NCBI GenBank assembly: GCA_007130555.1
Contig: SLSH01000208.1
Coordinates: 1-13,235, forward strand
DNA length: 13,235 bases
DNA from: Bacteroidales bacterium
GTDB lineage: Bacteria > Bacteroidota > Bacteroidia > Bacteroidales > ML635J-15
Direction of reading: 5' to 3'
Shown: positions 7,138-13,235 of the stretch, piece by piece
Numbering within the stretch: the stretch's first letter is position 1
Layout: the number at the start of each line of letters is the position of its first letter
Translations under genes and position numbers: made by a program
Notes under the pieces: model-generated
Database searches by the model: none
Told to the model about the DNA's origin: nothing
Seen by the model: only the letters and a program-made list of their open reading frames with translations

Positions 7138-8109
7138 ATGAAAAGACCAAAAGGAACCGAAACAAGTGCTTTCGGAACGAACGGAAGAATTAATCACGAC
7201 AGTTCAAAGTTTTATAACTCTAAATTATACACAGAGCTTGGTGATAAAAAAATAATTGACAAGAATGAAAATGATTTCCCTGACGATTTGGAAAATAAAT
7301 TTATTCTTGGTTCTGCCGAAAATATGAAAGAATTGCCAGACAATTCAGTCCACTTAATGATTACTTCACCTCCTTACAATGTATCAAAGGAGTATGACAA
7401 TGATTTATCATTAAAAGAGTATTTACAAATTCTTGAAAATTCATTTAAAGAAACTTACAGAGTTCTAGTAAATGGTGGTCGTGCTTGTATAAATGTTGCC
7501 AATCTCGGCAGGAAGCCATATATTCCGCTGTCTGACTATATTTCACAAATGATGTTTGATATAGGTTTTAATATGCGAGGGGAAATTATCTGGAATAAAG
7601 CAGCGAGTGCAAGTCCTTCAACTGCATGGGGCAGTTGGCAAAGTGCAGCAAATCCAATTTTGAGAGACGTTCACGAATATATTTTAGTTTTTTCTAAAGG
7701 AGATTACAAAAGAGAAAAAGGCAACAAAGAAAACTCTATCTCGAAAGAACAATTCATGGAATGGACAAAGTCAATTTGGACAATGAATGCTGAAAGTGCA
7801 AGAAGAATTGGACATCCTGCGCCATTTCCGGAAGAGCTCCCATATAGACTCATTCAATTATATTCGTTTAAAGGAGATATTATACTTGATCCATTTATTG
7901 GAAGTGGAACGACTGCAGTTTCAGCAATAAAATCTGACAGAAAATTTGTTGGTTACGACATAAGCAAAGAATACATTGACCTTGCAAATAGAAGAATTGA
8001 TCCTTTAATAAAACAAACAAAGCTATCATTTAATTTGACAGAACAAAAACAAGAGCCGCATACCGCTAACAGCAAGGCTTTGCACAATTGCGGGCTGAAG
8101 AGTAGCTAA
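7138..8109 (+). CDS. RM3 beta-class DNA methyltransferase (N4-cytosine or N6-adenine), C-terminus read into repeat
   Basis: The 323-residue protein has motif IV SPPY (residues 77-80, context TSPPYNVSKEYD) before motif I DPFIGSGTT (251-259), the beta-class order. The FPEELPYRL (230-238) link resembles the FPEELPKRL of the RM1 enzyme. An N-terminal GTNGRINHDSSKFY block (13-26) is a recurring lead-in of type II methyltransferases. The gene starts one base after the RM3 nuclease stop, so the two are co-translated. Unlike the other two units, the frame does not stop at the GCTAAC box (8065): it reads on for 14 codons from A310, ending ANSKALHNCGLKSS. That tail is repeat DNA, not methyltransferase family sequence, and points to a recombination junction at the gene's 3' end. 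SPPYN is ambiguous for the methylated base. Confidence 0.92.
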   Translation: MKRPKGTETSAFGTNGRINHDSSKFYNSKLYTELGDKKIIDKNENDFPDDLENKFILGSAENMKELPDNSVHLMITSPPYNVSKEYDNDLSLKEYLQILENSFKETYRVLVNGGRACINVANLGRKPYIPLSDYISQMMFDIGFNMRGEIIWNKAASASPSTAWGSWQSAANPILRDVHEYILVFSKGDYKREKGNKENSISKEQFMEWTKSIWTMNAESARRIGHPAPFPEELPYRLIQLYSFKGDIILDPFIGSGTTAVSAIKSDRKFVGYDISKEYIDLANRRIDPLIKQTKLSFNLTEQKQEPHTANSKALHNCGLKSS

Positions 8110-8235
8110 AACTGCAGTTCGACACTTCGGCAGGCTCAGTGCTGGCAGGCTCACTGACCGTAGTTTTATATAACTTTGCCCTTGGTTTGAAACATTTGGC
8201 GTTGAAAATCCGCAACTGTTCAAAGCCGCAAAACG
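8065..8235 (+). repeat. Inverted-repeat element R3, copy 3, missing its right box
   Basis: Near-identical to copy 2 up to AAACG at 8235, after which the similarity stops: copy 2 continues AACGTTAGC while this copy continues TCAAACTG. TAACTTTG recurs at 8171-8178. The loss of the GTT box suggests an insertion or deletion at 8235/8236, where the IS-related DNA begins. Confidence 0.88.
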
Positions 8236-8238
8236 TCA

Positions 8239-8250
8239 AACTGTCTAAAA
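8239..8250 (+). repeat. Possible left terminal inverted repeat of the IS remnant
   Basis: AACTGTCTAAAA is the reverse complement of TTTTAGACAATT at 9267-9278 with one mismatch. The pair brackets the transposase, and the left copy begins three bases after repeat R3 copy 3 breaks off. It could be chance, because the right copy is also part of a separate dispersed repeat. Confidence 0.35.
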
Positions 8251-8262
8251 ACCTCCACCACA

Positions 8263-8291
8263 TTGTTAATAAACACTCAAGTTATTAACAA
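8263..8291. repeat. Perfect 10-bp inverted repeat upstream of the transposase
   Basis: TTGTTAATAA (8263-8272) and TTATTAACAA (8282-8291) are exact complements around a 9-base spacer. It lies about 60 bases before the transposase start and could be an operator or a subterminal transposase site. There is no T-run that would make it a terminator. Confidence 0.55.
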
Positions 8292-8350
8292 TCAGCAAAA
8301 TAAGTGTCAAAATATTTGGCAATGTATTGGTAATACTGTATATTTACTAC

Positions 8351-9265
8351 ATGAAATACATTATTGGAGAAAATAGAGAACAAATGTTGCTTTTTACAAC
8401 ATCGCTTGATGATGTAATAAGTAAAGACAATGAAGTAAGAGTAATTGACGCATTTGTTGACAGTTTGCCACTGAGCGAATTCGGGTTTAAAACAGATTTT
8501 GTTGAAAACGGAAGACCGGGTTATCATCCAGCAGATTTGCTTAAACTTTTCATTTATGGATATTTGAACAAAACTCGTTCTTCACGTGATTTGGAAAAAG
8601 AATGTAAGCGAAATATTGAAGTGATGTGGTTATTGAAAAAACTAACACCCGACCATAACACTATTTCAAATTTCCGCAGAGATAATCCGGATGCTATCAG
8701 AAAAGTATTCAGAGCTACCGTACAAATTTCAAAACATTTCAATCTGATTGGAGGCAAACTTATTGCAGGTGATAGCACCAAAATGAGAGCCCAAAATTCT
8801 AAAAAAAATAATTATAATCAGAAAAAAATTGACAGGCATCTTGATTATATAGACAAAAAACTTGCTGAATATACAGATAAACTTTCTTCGGAAGATGATG
8901 ATAAAGAAAAAATTGAAGCGGAGATAAAACAACAGCAGGAAAGAAGAAAAAAGTATGAGGATATTCAGCAGCAATTAGACCAAACAGGAGATGTGCAAAT
9001 ATCAACAACTGACCCTTACAGCAGATTGCTTATTACACGAAACAATATAACTGAAGTTGGGTATAATATTCAAGCAACAACCGATGATAAATATTACACT
9101 CCCATAGATTTCGAAGTTACAAATGAAAACGACAGTAAAGCTATGGAAAAAATGGTAACAAGAGCTTCTGAAATAGTTGAAAATACGATTTTTACTGCTT
9201 TATACGATAAAGGATACCATACCGGCAGAGGATTAAAAATTGCACAAGAACGCAGTGTTTACTGA
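8351..9265 (+). pseudogene. IS1182-family transposase, 3'-truncated
   Basis: The start at ATG 8351 gives 304 residues, against roughly 450-550 for the family. The N-terminus (MKYIIGENREQMLLF, then RPGYHP, LNKTRSSRDLEKEC and DHNTISNFR) is typical of IS1182 transposases. D141 in AGDSTKMRAQNS and D286 in LYDKGYHTG are likely the first two catalytic aspartates. The third acidic residue and the whole C-terminal part are missing, so it should be inactive. A charged coiled-coil-like insert runs about 155-210. The break comes just after LKIAQER, where the DNA switches to a sequence repeated at 12859-12900. An upstream ATG at 8327 is in frame but adds residues unlike the family. Confidence 0.85.
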
Positions 9266-9288
9266 ATTTTAGACAATTACCATAATTT
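9259..9288 (+). repeat. 30-bp dispersed repeat, half of the hairpin element at 12820
   Basis: These 30 bases are identical to 12871-12900, and similarity extends left into GAACG(C/T)AGTG at 9248. In the second location they form one arm of a long hairpin; here only the right half is present, directly attached to the broken transposase and overlapping its stop codon. Confidence 0.85.
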
Positions 9289-9368
9289 GCCGCATATCTT
9301 TCCGTAATAAATACCATGGGAGCATCAAAATAAAATAACTCTTTGTTGAAAAACTCCGTAGTAAAGTC

Positions 9369-10097
9369 CTATTTCCACCTGTTAAACTGATTTTTTTTCC
9401 ACATTAATATCATAATAAGACCGAACAACATCCCGCCAAGATGAGCAAAATGTGCAATATTACTGCCTGTTCTTGTAAATCCGAGGTATAATTCTAATGC
9501 TGCAAATATCATCACAAAATATTTTGCTTTTATAGGGATCGCAAGATAAAGGTATATTACAGAATTAGGAAATAACATTCCGTAAGCCAGCAAAAGTCCG
9601 TAAACTGCACCCGAAGCTCCAACCGTAGGAGTGTTAAGGAGTAGATTCAGATCTCTCATTTGCGGGTCAATATAGTTTTTGCCCATTTTTAAAACCTGCG
9701 AGCCTTCTGCCATTACTGTGTTAATTGATTCGGGGTTCATAATTTTGATTAATGAATTAATCTCAATCTGCATTACAAATAAATGTAAAATTGCTGCTCC
9801 CGCCCCACAAACAAAATAATAGATAAAAAATCTTTGAGAACCCCATATCTGTTCAAGTACACGACCAAACATCCATAAAGCAAACATATTAAAGAAAAGG
9901 TGTGCAAACCCTCCGTGTAGAAACATGTGAGTTATTAGCTGATAGGGTTTGAAAAGATCCGATTTAAAGCTGTAAATTGCAAACTGCGGTAAAAGATTTA
10001 ACCCTGCCAGATATACAAGAACAAACATTGCTCCGTTTATTATAAGTAAATATTTTACTACCGGTGGAAATGCAAAAAAACCTCTGCCAAAATTCAT
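9369..10097 (-). CDS. Rhomboid-family intramembrane serine protease
   Basis: The 242-residue membrane protein cleaves transmembrane substrates within the bilayer. It shows about six hydrophobic segments. The loop and second helix have THMFLHGGFAHLFFN (56-70) with the oxyanion-type H66 and N70, the serine is S162 in GASG, and the histidine is H219 in AHFAHLGG. A 40-residue hydrophilic insert (about 112-155) lies between helices 3 and 4. AAAGGAGA at 10112-10105 is a good ribosome binding site seven bases before the start. It follows mutL by 29 bases on the same strand and is probably its co-transcribed distal gene. The physiological substrate is unknown. Confidence 0.93.
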   Translation of the reverse strand: MNFGRGFFAFPPVVKYLLIINGAMFVLVYLAGLNLLPQFAIYSFKSDLFKPYQLITHMFLHGGFAHLFFNMFALWMFGRVLEQIWGSQRFFIYYFVCGAGAAILHLFVMQIEINSLIKIMNPESINTVMAEGSQVLKMGKNYIDPQMRDLNLLLNTPTVGASGAVYGLLLAYGMLFPNSVIYLYLAIPIKAKYFVMIFAALELYLGFTRTGSNIAHFAHLGGMLFGLIMILMWKKNQFNRWK

Positions 10098-10104
10098 TCT
10101 ATAT

Positions 10105-10112
10105 TCTCCTTT
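10105..10112 (-). promoter_or_regulatory. Ribosome binding site of the rhomboid gene
   Basis: On the minus strand this reads AAAGGAGA, seven bases before the ATG at 10097-10095. It fixes the start of the rhomboid protein and suggests independent initiation within the mutL transcript. Confidence 0.65.
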
Positions 10113-10126
10113 AATTTATATTTCAA

Positions 10127-11953
10127 TTATTTTAATTTATTTTCTATCTCATTTATTGTAATAAGGTCTAAAATTTTTTGTCCGTCAGCGGTATAGTTAT
10201 GGTTTGAACAAGACATTAACTGATAAAACAGATTATTCATTTCTTCCTCTTTCAAAATTATTCCGGATTTGATAGCCGCTGATTTTGCAAGAGAAAATGC
10301 AATCTTTTCGTGCAATATCATTTTAATATCTTCAGGAGTGTTTAATAATATTTCAAGCATATTTGAAATAAGTTCTTCGGGATTTTTATTATCCAGATCT
10401 CCGGGTACACCCGTCAGAACAAAACTTTCAGTTCCTTTTAACTCAATTTCAAAACCTATATTATTTAACGACTCAACAACCTCAAGCATAAAAGCACGTT
10501 CCTGATTATTAAGATCAAGTTCTACCGGAAACATTTTCTTTTGAACAATACCCTTACGGGATTCAAGAAAATGCAAAAATCTTTCGTATAAAACTCTTTC
10601 GTGTGCTCTATACTGGTCTATTACAATCAATCCGTTTTTACCGCTTGTTATAATATATTTCTTCTTAAACTGATAAAAAATACTCTTAAAATCAGGCTCC
10701 GTGCCATTGTTCTGATTATCAAATAATTGTCCTTGTTCAGGGGATTCTTTTTCCGGAGTTTCGGTATTTTTTCCGGGGTCAAAATCTTTATTGTATAATT
10801 GTTCCCAGTTATTAGGGACATTAGGTTTAAATTGTTTTTTATCATTCCGTTCAAAAGGGTTATAATCAGGATTAATTGTTATACTTGGAGGTTTAATTCT
10901 TGTTTTTGAAGTTAAGTGTGCATCTCTTGTAATATTTTCTTCAAAATCAATTCGAGGCATAACATTAAATTTCCCGAGAGATTCTTTTATACAGGCATTT
11001 ACAATTTGAAAAATTGCCTGTTCGTCTTCAAATTTTATTTCTGTCTTAGTCGGATGAATATTTACATCAATATTTGACGGGTCAACATCAAAATAAATAA
11101 AGAACGAGGGATATTCTCCTTCGGGAATCAGTTTGTCATAAGCCATTGTAACAGCCTTTCTGAAATACGGATGGTACATAAATCTGTTATTTACAAAGAA
11201 ATACTGTTCGGAATTATTCTTTTTTGTTCTTTCGGGTTTTGAAATATAGCCGTTAATTTTTATTATAGCCGTTTCGGATTTAATACTGATAAGGCTTTGA
11301 TTAATTTTTTTGCCAAATATATTAGAAATTCTATATTTCAGATTTTCTTTATTAAGGATTAAATGATCTTTCCCGTCAAAATTAATCAAGAACTCAACAT
11401 CATTGTTAGTAAGAACAATTCTGTAAATTTCGTTTAAAATATATCTGTATTCGGTTTTGTCTGTTTTTAAAAATTTTCGTCTTGCGGGTACATTGAAAAA
11501 AAGGTTTTTAATCATAAAATTACTTCCGTCGGGACATAGTATTTGTTCTTGTGTTTCAACTTTTGAACCTGATATTTTTATAATTGTACCGATATTATCT
11601 TCTATCCGTTTTGTTCTTAGTTCTACACTTGCTATAGCAGCAACCGAAGCCAGTGCCTCTCCTCTGAATCCTAGAGTTTTTATTGAAAATAAATCTTTTG
11701 CATTTGTTATTTTTGATGTGGCATGTCGTTCAAAAGACAATCTGGCATCAGTTGCAGACATTCCGCATCCGTTATCAATAATCTGAATAAGAGTTCTTCC
11801 CGCATCTTTAATTATGATATGTATTTTTGTTGCACCCGAATCTAGTGAATTTTCAACAAGCTCTTTTACAACAGAAGAAGGTCTTTGAATGACTTCACCT
11901 GCAGCAATTTGATTTGCTACCGAATCGGATAATAATTTTATAATATCTGTCAT
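10127..11953 (-). CDS. mutL: DNA mismatch repair protein MutL
   Basis: MutL links mismatch recognition by MutS to strand removal. I choose ATG 11953 (608 residues, MTDIIKLLSDSVANQIAAGE); a TTG two codons upstream is also in frame but would overlap the preceding stop. The N-terminal GHKL ATPase has ANQIAAGEVIQRP, DNGCGM (about 60-65), GFRGEAL and FFNVPARRKF. A Q/N-rich linker follows near residues 370-410. The C-terminal domain has DQYRAHERVLYE (about 442-453) in place of the canonical DQHA(x)2E(x)4E of MutL endonucleases, AKSAAIKSG where ACxxAIxAG is usual, and CSNHNYTADG where CPHGRP is usual. I recall similar variants as common in Bacteroidota, so the change is probably lineage-specific, but whether it still nicks DNA is open. 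The start is two bases after the stop of the upstream gene, and the rhomboid gene follows. Confidence 0.96.
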   Translation of the reverse strand: MTDIIKLLSDSVANQIAAGEVIQRPSSVVKELVENSLDSGATKIHIIIKDAGRTLIQIIDNGCGMSATDARLSFERHATSKITNAKDLFSIKTLGFRGEALASVAAIASVELRTKRIEDNIGTIIKISGSKVETQEQILCPDGSNFMIKNLFFNVPARRKFLKTDKTEYRYILNEIYRIVLTNNDVEFLINFDGKDHLILNKENLKYRISNIFGKKINQSLISIKSETAIIKINGYISKPERTKKNNSEQYFFVNNRFMYHPYFRKAVTMAYDKLIPEGEYPSFFIYFDVDPSNIDVNIHPTKTEIKFEDEQAIFQIVNACIKESLGKFNVMPRIDFEENITRDAHLTSKTRIKPPSITINPDYNPFERNDKKQFKPNVPNNWEQLYNKDFDPGKNTETPEKESPEQGQLFDNQNNGTEPDFKSIFYQFKKKYIITSGKNGLIVIDQYRAHERVLYERFLHFLESRKGIVQKKMFPVELDLNNQERAFMLEVVESLNNIGFEIELKGTESFVLTGVPGDLDNKNPEELISNMLEILLNTPEDIKMILHEKIAFSLAKSAAIKSGIILKEEEMNNLFYQLMSCSNHNYTADGQKILDLITINEIENKLK

Positions 11954-11955
11954 TA

Positions 11956-12273
11956 TCAACTTAAATAATTAATAACGGAAGTTAAATCGGCAATTAAAAT
12001 TAAATATGCAATAAAAAACAAAAATCCCAAAATTATAAGAAATCTTATTGCAGAACTGCGTTTTCGGTATTTTCTGTCAGACATTCTTGCACGAAAGCTT
12101 CCCTTTATACGTGAACCGGGACGCACTTCTTCTTCTGAATCTATATCCGGATTTTTTCCTTTCTCAATTCGTAAGTGTCGTAAACGTTCCTTACGATTTT
12201 CTTTCTCAGAATCAAAATATCTCGGTCTGTAATCAAATACATTATATTCAGGAGTACTAAAAAAACTTGCCAT
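11956..12273 (-). CDS. Small conserved membrane-anchored protein upstream of mutL
   Basis: I choose ATG 12273 (105 residues, MASFFSTPEYNVFDYRPRYF); an ATG at 12294 is in frame but falls about where transcription should begin. The N-terminal two thirds are highly charged with the pattern RYFDSEKENRKERLRHLR, followed by RARMSDRKYRKRSS and a single hydrophobic segment RFLIILGFLFFIAYLILIAD near the C-terminus. It would be tail-anchored with a basic cytoplasmic domain. The TGA stop is two bases before the mutL start, so the two are translationally coupled. I recall small proteins with a 'FxYxPRYYDxxKE' opening next to mutL in Bacteroidota, but no function is known to me. Confidence 0.75.
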   Translation of the reverse strand: MASFFSTPEYNVFDYRPRYFDSEKENRKERLRHLRIEKGKNPDIDSEEEVRPGSRIKGSFRARMSDRKYRKRSSAIRFLIILGFLFFIAYLILIADLTSVINYLS

Positions 12274-12300
12274 CCCAATTTTTATTAAATTCATTTTTTA

Positions 12301-12308
12301 CAAAAATA
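12301..12308 (-). promoter_or_regulatory. Bacteroidota -7 box of the mutL operon
   Basis: On the minus strand this reads TATTTTTG, matching TAnnTTTG. It is 27 bases before the ATG at 12273, which supports that start over the one at 12294. It would drive the small gene, mutL and the rhomboid gene. Confidence 0.55.
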
Positions 12309-12569
12309 AATATTTTTACACTATTGTTCGACTAAATTTCAACATTCTTTCTGCCACAGAATCACAAAAACGCTAAATACCACTAAATCAAACGCTTAGC
12401 TTTCTGCGGGCAAATATAAAAAACAACCCTATTCTATGGTTGATTGTCATCAATGGCATAAAAGGGTTTTAAAAGTTTTTGTAAATTTTGTCGGACAATA
12501 ATGATTTTTTTACTGTTTTTAAAGGGACTAAAACCAAAGCAGAAACCTAAATAAAATCAAAACCAACCG

Positions 12570-12615
12570 GTTTGAGTGTGAGCAAGATTTTTTTCCTGTT
12601 GCTATAGACTCAAAC
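12570..12615. repeat. Two-part hairpin
   Basis: GTTTGAGT (12570-12577) pairs perfectly with ACTCAAAC (12608-12615), and nested inside, AGCAA (12581-12585) pairs with TTGCT (12599-12603), around a T-rich loop. The nested complementarity suggests a structured element, perhaps a dispersed intergenic repeat. Confidence 0.5.
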
Positions 12616-12629
12616 TCAAAACTGTTTTT

Positions 12630-12650
12630 AAGTGCCCGTCCGGCATGAGG
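12630..12650. repeat. 21-bp direct repeat, copy 1
   Basis: Twenty-one bases, from AAGTGCCCG to GGCATGAGG, are identical to 12964-12984, and CAAA follows after one variable base. The copies are 334 bp apart and bracket two strong hairpins. Confidence 0.8.
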
Positions 12651-12726
12651 GCAAAAAGTTTAATAATTAACAAAACTTTTATACCCTGCTTTTTAATGCC
12701 AAAATAAAGGGGTAGTCGCATCTTAT

Positions 12727-12766
12727 ACAAAACCGCCAACAGCTCTGATGTTGGCAGTGGTTTTGT
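12727..12766. terminator. Strong bipartite hairpin, terminator-like
   Basis: ACAAAACC (12727-12734) pairs with GGTTTTGT (12759-12766), and GCCAACA (12735-12741) with TGTTGGC (12749-12755), around a 7-base loop; only a 3-base bulge interrupts 15 pairs. The right arm has four T residues, and a longer T-run comes about 15 bases later, so it could act as a terminator. The GCCAAC/GTTGGC core echoes the boxes of the island repeats, which may be coincidence. Confidence 0.5.
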
Positions 12767-12819
12767 TAATGCCGACACAATTTTTTTATATAACTGTCGG
12801 TAATAGAACTTGCGTTAAG

Positions 12820-12901
12820 AAAATTATGGTGATTGTCGTTAAGAAATTCAGTCTGTTTGAACGTAGTGAGTTACTGAATTTTAGACAATTACCATAATTT
12901 T
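12820..12901. repeat. Long imperfect hairpin element (dispersed repeat)
   Basis: The arm starting AAAATTATGGTGATTGTC (12820) and ending ATTCAGT (12852) is complementary to 12873-12901, with a few mismatches and a small bulge. The loop is CTGTTTGAACGTAGTGAGTT. Elements with a TTTGA(A/G)CG-AGTGAG loop between ATTCAGT and ACTGAAT arms are, as I recall, widespread intergenic repeats in Bacteroidota. The right half recurs at 9248-9288. Confidence 0.8.
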
Positions 12902-12936
12902 TAGCAAATTCTATGCAGCGACAAAGTCGTTTTTTG

Positions 12937-12966
12937 CTTCCTTTTTTTCGACAAAAAAAAAGGAAG
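12937..12966. terminator. 12-bp A/T-tract hairpin, possible bidirectional terminator
   Basis: CTTCC plus seven T (12937-12948) pairs with seven A plus GGAAG (12955-12966), with a loop of about six bases. A smaller GCGAC-AAA-GTCG hairpin followed by a six-T run lies just upstream at 12918-12935. Both could end transcripts in this gap. The right arm runs into the second 21-bp direct repeat. Confidence 0.45.
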
Positions 12967-12984
12967 TGCCCGTCCGGCATGAGG
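12964..12984. repeat. 21-bp direct repeat, copy 2
   Basis: Identical to 12630-12650. The A-tract hairpin directly precedes this copy but not the first, so only the 21 bases plus CAAA form the shared unit. Confidence 0.8.
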
Positions 12985-13197
12985 ACAAATATCATGTATG
13001 TCACAAACCTATAAATTTTGTTAGTTATTTATTTTTAACTTGAAGTAAAAAAAAACTAAGTTTTAAAAATGACACATATCTAATTCTTTTTATATATGTT
13101 TTTTTGTGATGTAGTATGCTAAATGTCAGCAATATCAGAAGGTCAACTATTGGTTTTTGTTGTTTTTTAAGAACTTGCGAAAGTTAAATAATTTATA

Positions 13198-13205
13198 TAT
13201 ATTTG
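13198..13205 (+). promoter_or_regulatory. Bacteroidota promoter reading out of the window
   Basis: TATATTTG at 13198 matches TAnnTTTG. TTG at 13175-13177 lies 20 bases upstream, a suitable position for the -33 element, making this the most complete promoter in the window. The -33 overlaps a small palindrome AACTT-GCGA-AAGTT (13173-13186), and AT-rich inverted arms flank the start site (13191-13204 with 13220-13231). The driven gene is beyond the window. Confidence 0.6.
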
Positions 13206-13235
13206 TGGCATATTTATTGAAATATATAAATCACA

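Larger units (their letters stand above)
12309..13197. other. Gene-free intergenic region with hairpins and dispersed repeats
   Basis: About 890 bases with no credible gene on either strand. Short frames exist but lack family features and run through repeats. The content is several hairpins (12570-12615, 12727-12766, 12820-12901, 12937-12966), a 21-bp direct repeat pair (12630, 12964) and AT-rich filler at 12985-13170. It separates the divergent mutL operon from a rightward promoter at the edge of the window. Confidence 0.7.

Noticed and set aside
211..8235. CRISPR array
   Set aside because: Repeats are 129-180 bp, far apart, and separated by genes rather than short spacers.
3751..8263. Antisense open frames inside all three R3 copies encoding nearly the same ~65-80 residue peptide (starting MNSCGFSTPN)
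   Set aside because: Their similarity follows from near-identity of the DNA repeat. They have no ribosome binding site, differ in their distal ends, and run into neighbouring genes.
8318..9291. Alternative transposon ends GGCAATGTATTGGTAAT at 8318 and AATTACCATAATTTGCC at 9275
   Set aside because: Alignment needs gaps, and the right sequence belongs largely to the dispersed repeat shared with 12875-12900.
11954..11959. TTG start of mutL two codons before the ATG
   Set aside because: Homologues begin with M-x-D-I-I; the TTG would overlap the upstream stop and has no better ribosome binding site.
12371..12406. GCTAA...TTAGC pair as a further attC-like site
   Set aside because: Only five paired bases, no inner arms, and no adjacent gene end.
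12786..13004. 72-residue minus-strand frame
   Set aside because: It spans the 12820-12901 hairpin, the A-tract hairpin and the direct repeat; composition reflects these repeats.

Overview
The window looks like a piece of a low-GC Bacteroidota chromosome. Several intergenic spots carry the phylum's typical -7 promoter box (TAnnTTTG: 1455, 4036, 6253 and 13198 on the plus strand, 12308 on the minus strand). Initiation often lacks a strong Shine-Dalgarno, and MutL carries Bacteroidota-style variants of its C-terminal motifs. No tRNA, rRNA, CRISPR array or integrase gene was seen.

Layout. (1) 1-200 is the 3' end of a gene that resembles a C-terminal tail of an S41-type peptidase. (2) 211-8235 is an accessory island of four gene units on the plus strand, separated by long imperfect inverted repeats of 129-180 bp that begin with an AAC box and usually end with a GTT box. 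The first unit is a prenyltransferase/squalene-oxidase-repeat protein (385-1245). The next three are complete, unrelated type II restriction-modification (RM) systems: RM1 (1485-3818) is a beta-class SPPYW methyltransferase with a degenerate nuclease-fold C-terminus, a winged-helix-like small protein and a MjaI-like endonuclease; RM2 (4063-6029) is a PD-(D/E)XK nuclease plus a D12-class adenine methyltransferase; RM3 (6276-8109) is a second PD-(D/E)XK nuclease plus a beta-class methyltransferase. (3) 8236-9288 holds a truncated IS1182-type transposase fused at its 3' end to a 30-bp repeat that recurs at 12871-12900. (4) On the minus strand, 12273-9369 is a housekeeping block: small membrane-anchored protein, mutL, rhomboid protease. 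(5) 12309-13235 has no gene and holds hairpins, dispersed repeats and a promoter firing out of the window.

The most striking structure is the modular arrangement: each RM system has its own promoter 48-59 bp after a repeat and ends at, or inside, the next repeat. The three repeats at 3814, 6025 and 8065 are nearly identical although the genes between them are unrelated. Box-plus-long-hairpin architecture at the 3' end of each unit resembles integron attC sites and a cluster of cassettes without a local integrase, but the boxes do not fit the classical RYYYAAC/GTTRRRY consensus well, so this is an inference.

Within each RM unit the genes are tightly coupled (overlaps of 4 to 8 bases, or a 1-base gap), so methylation and cleavage activities would be co-produced. 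The recognition sequences cannot be read from this DNA; only RM1 offers a guess (CTAG, by resemblance to MjaI).
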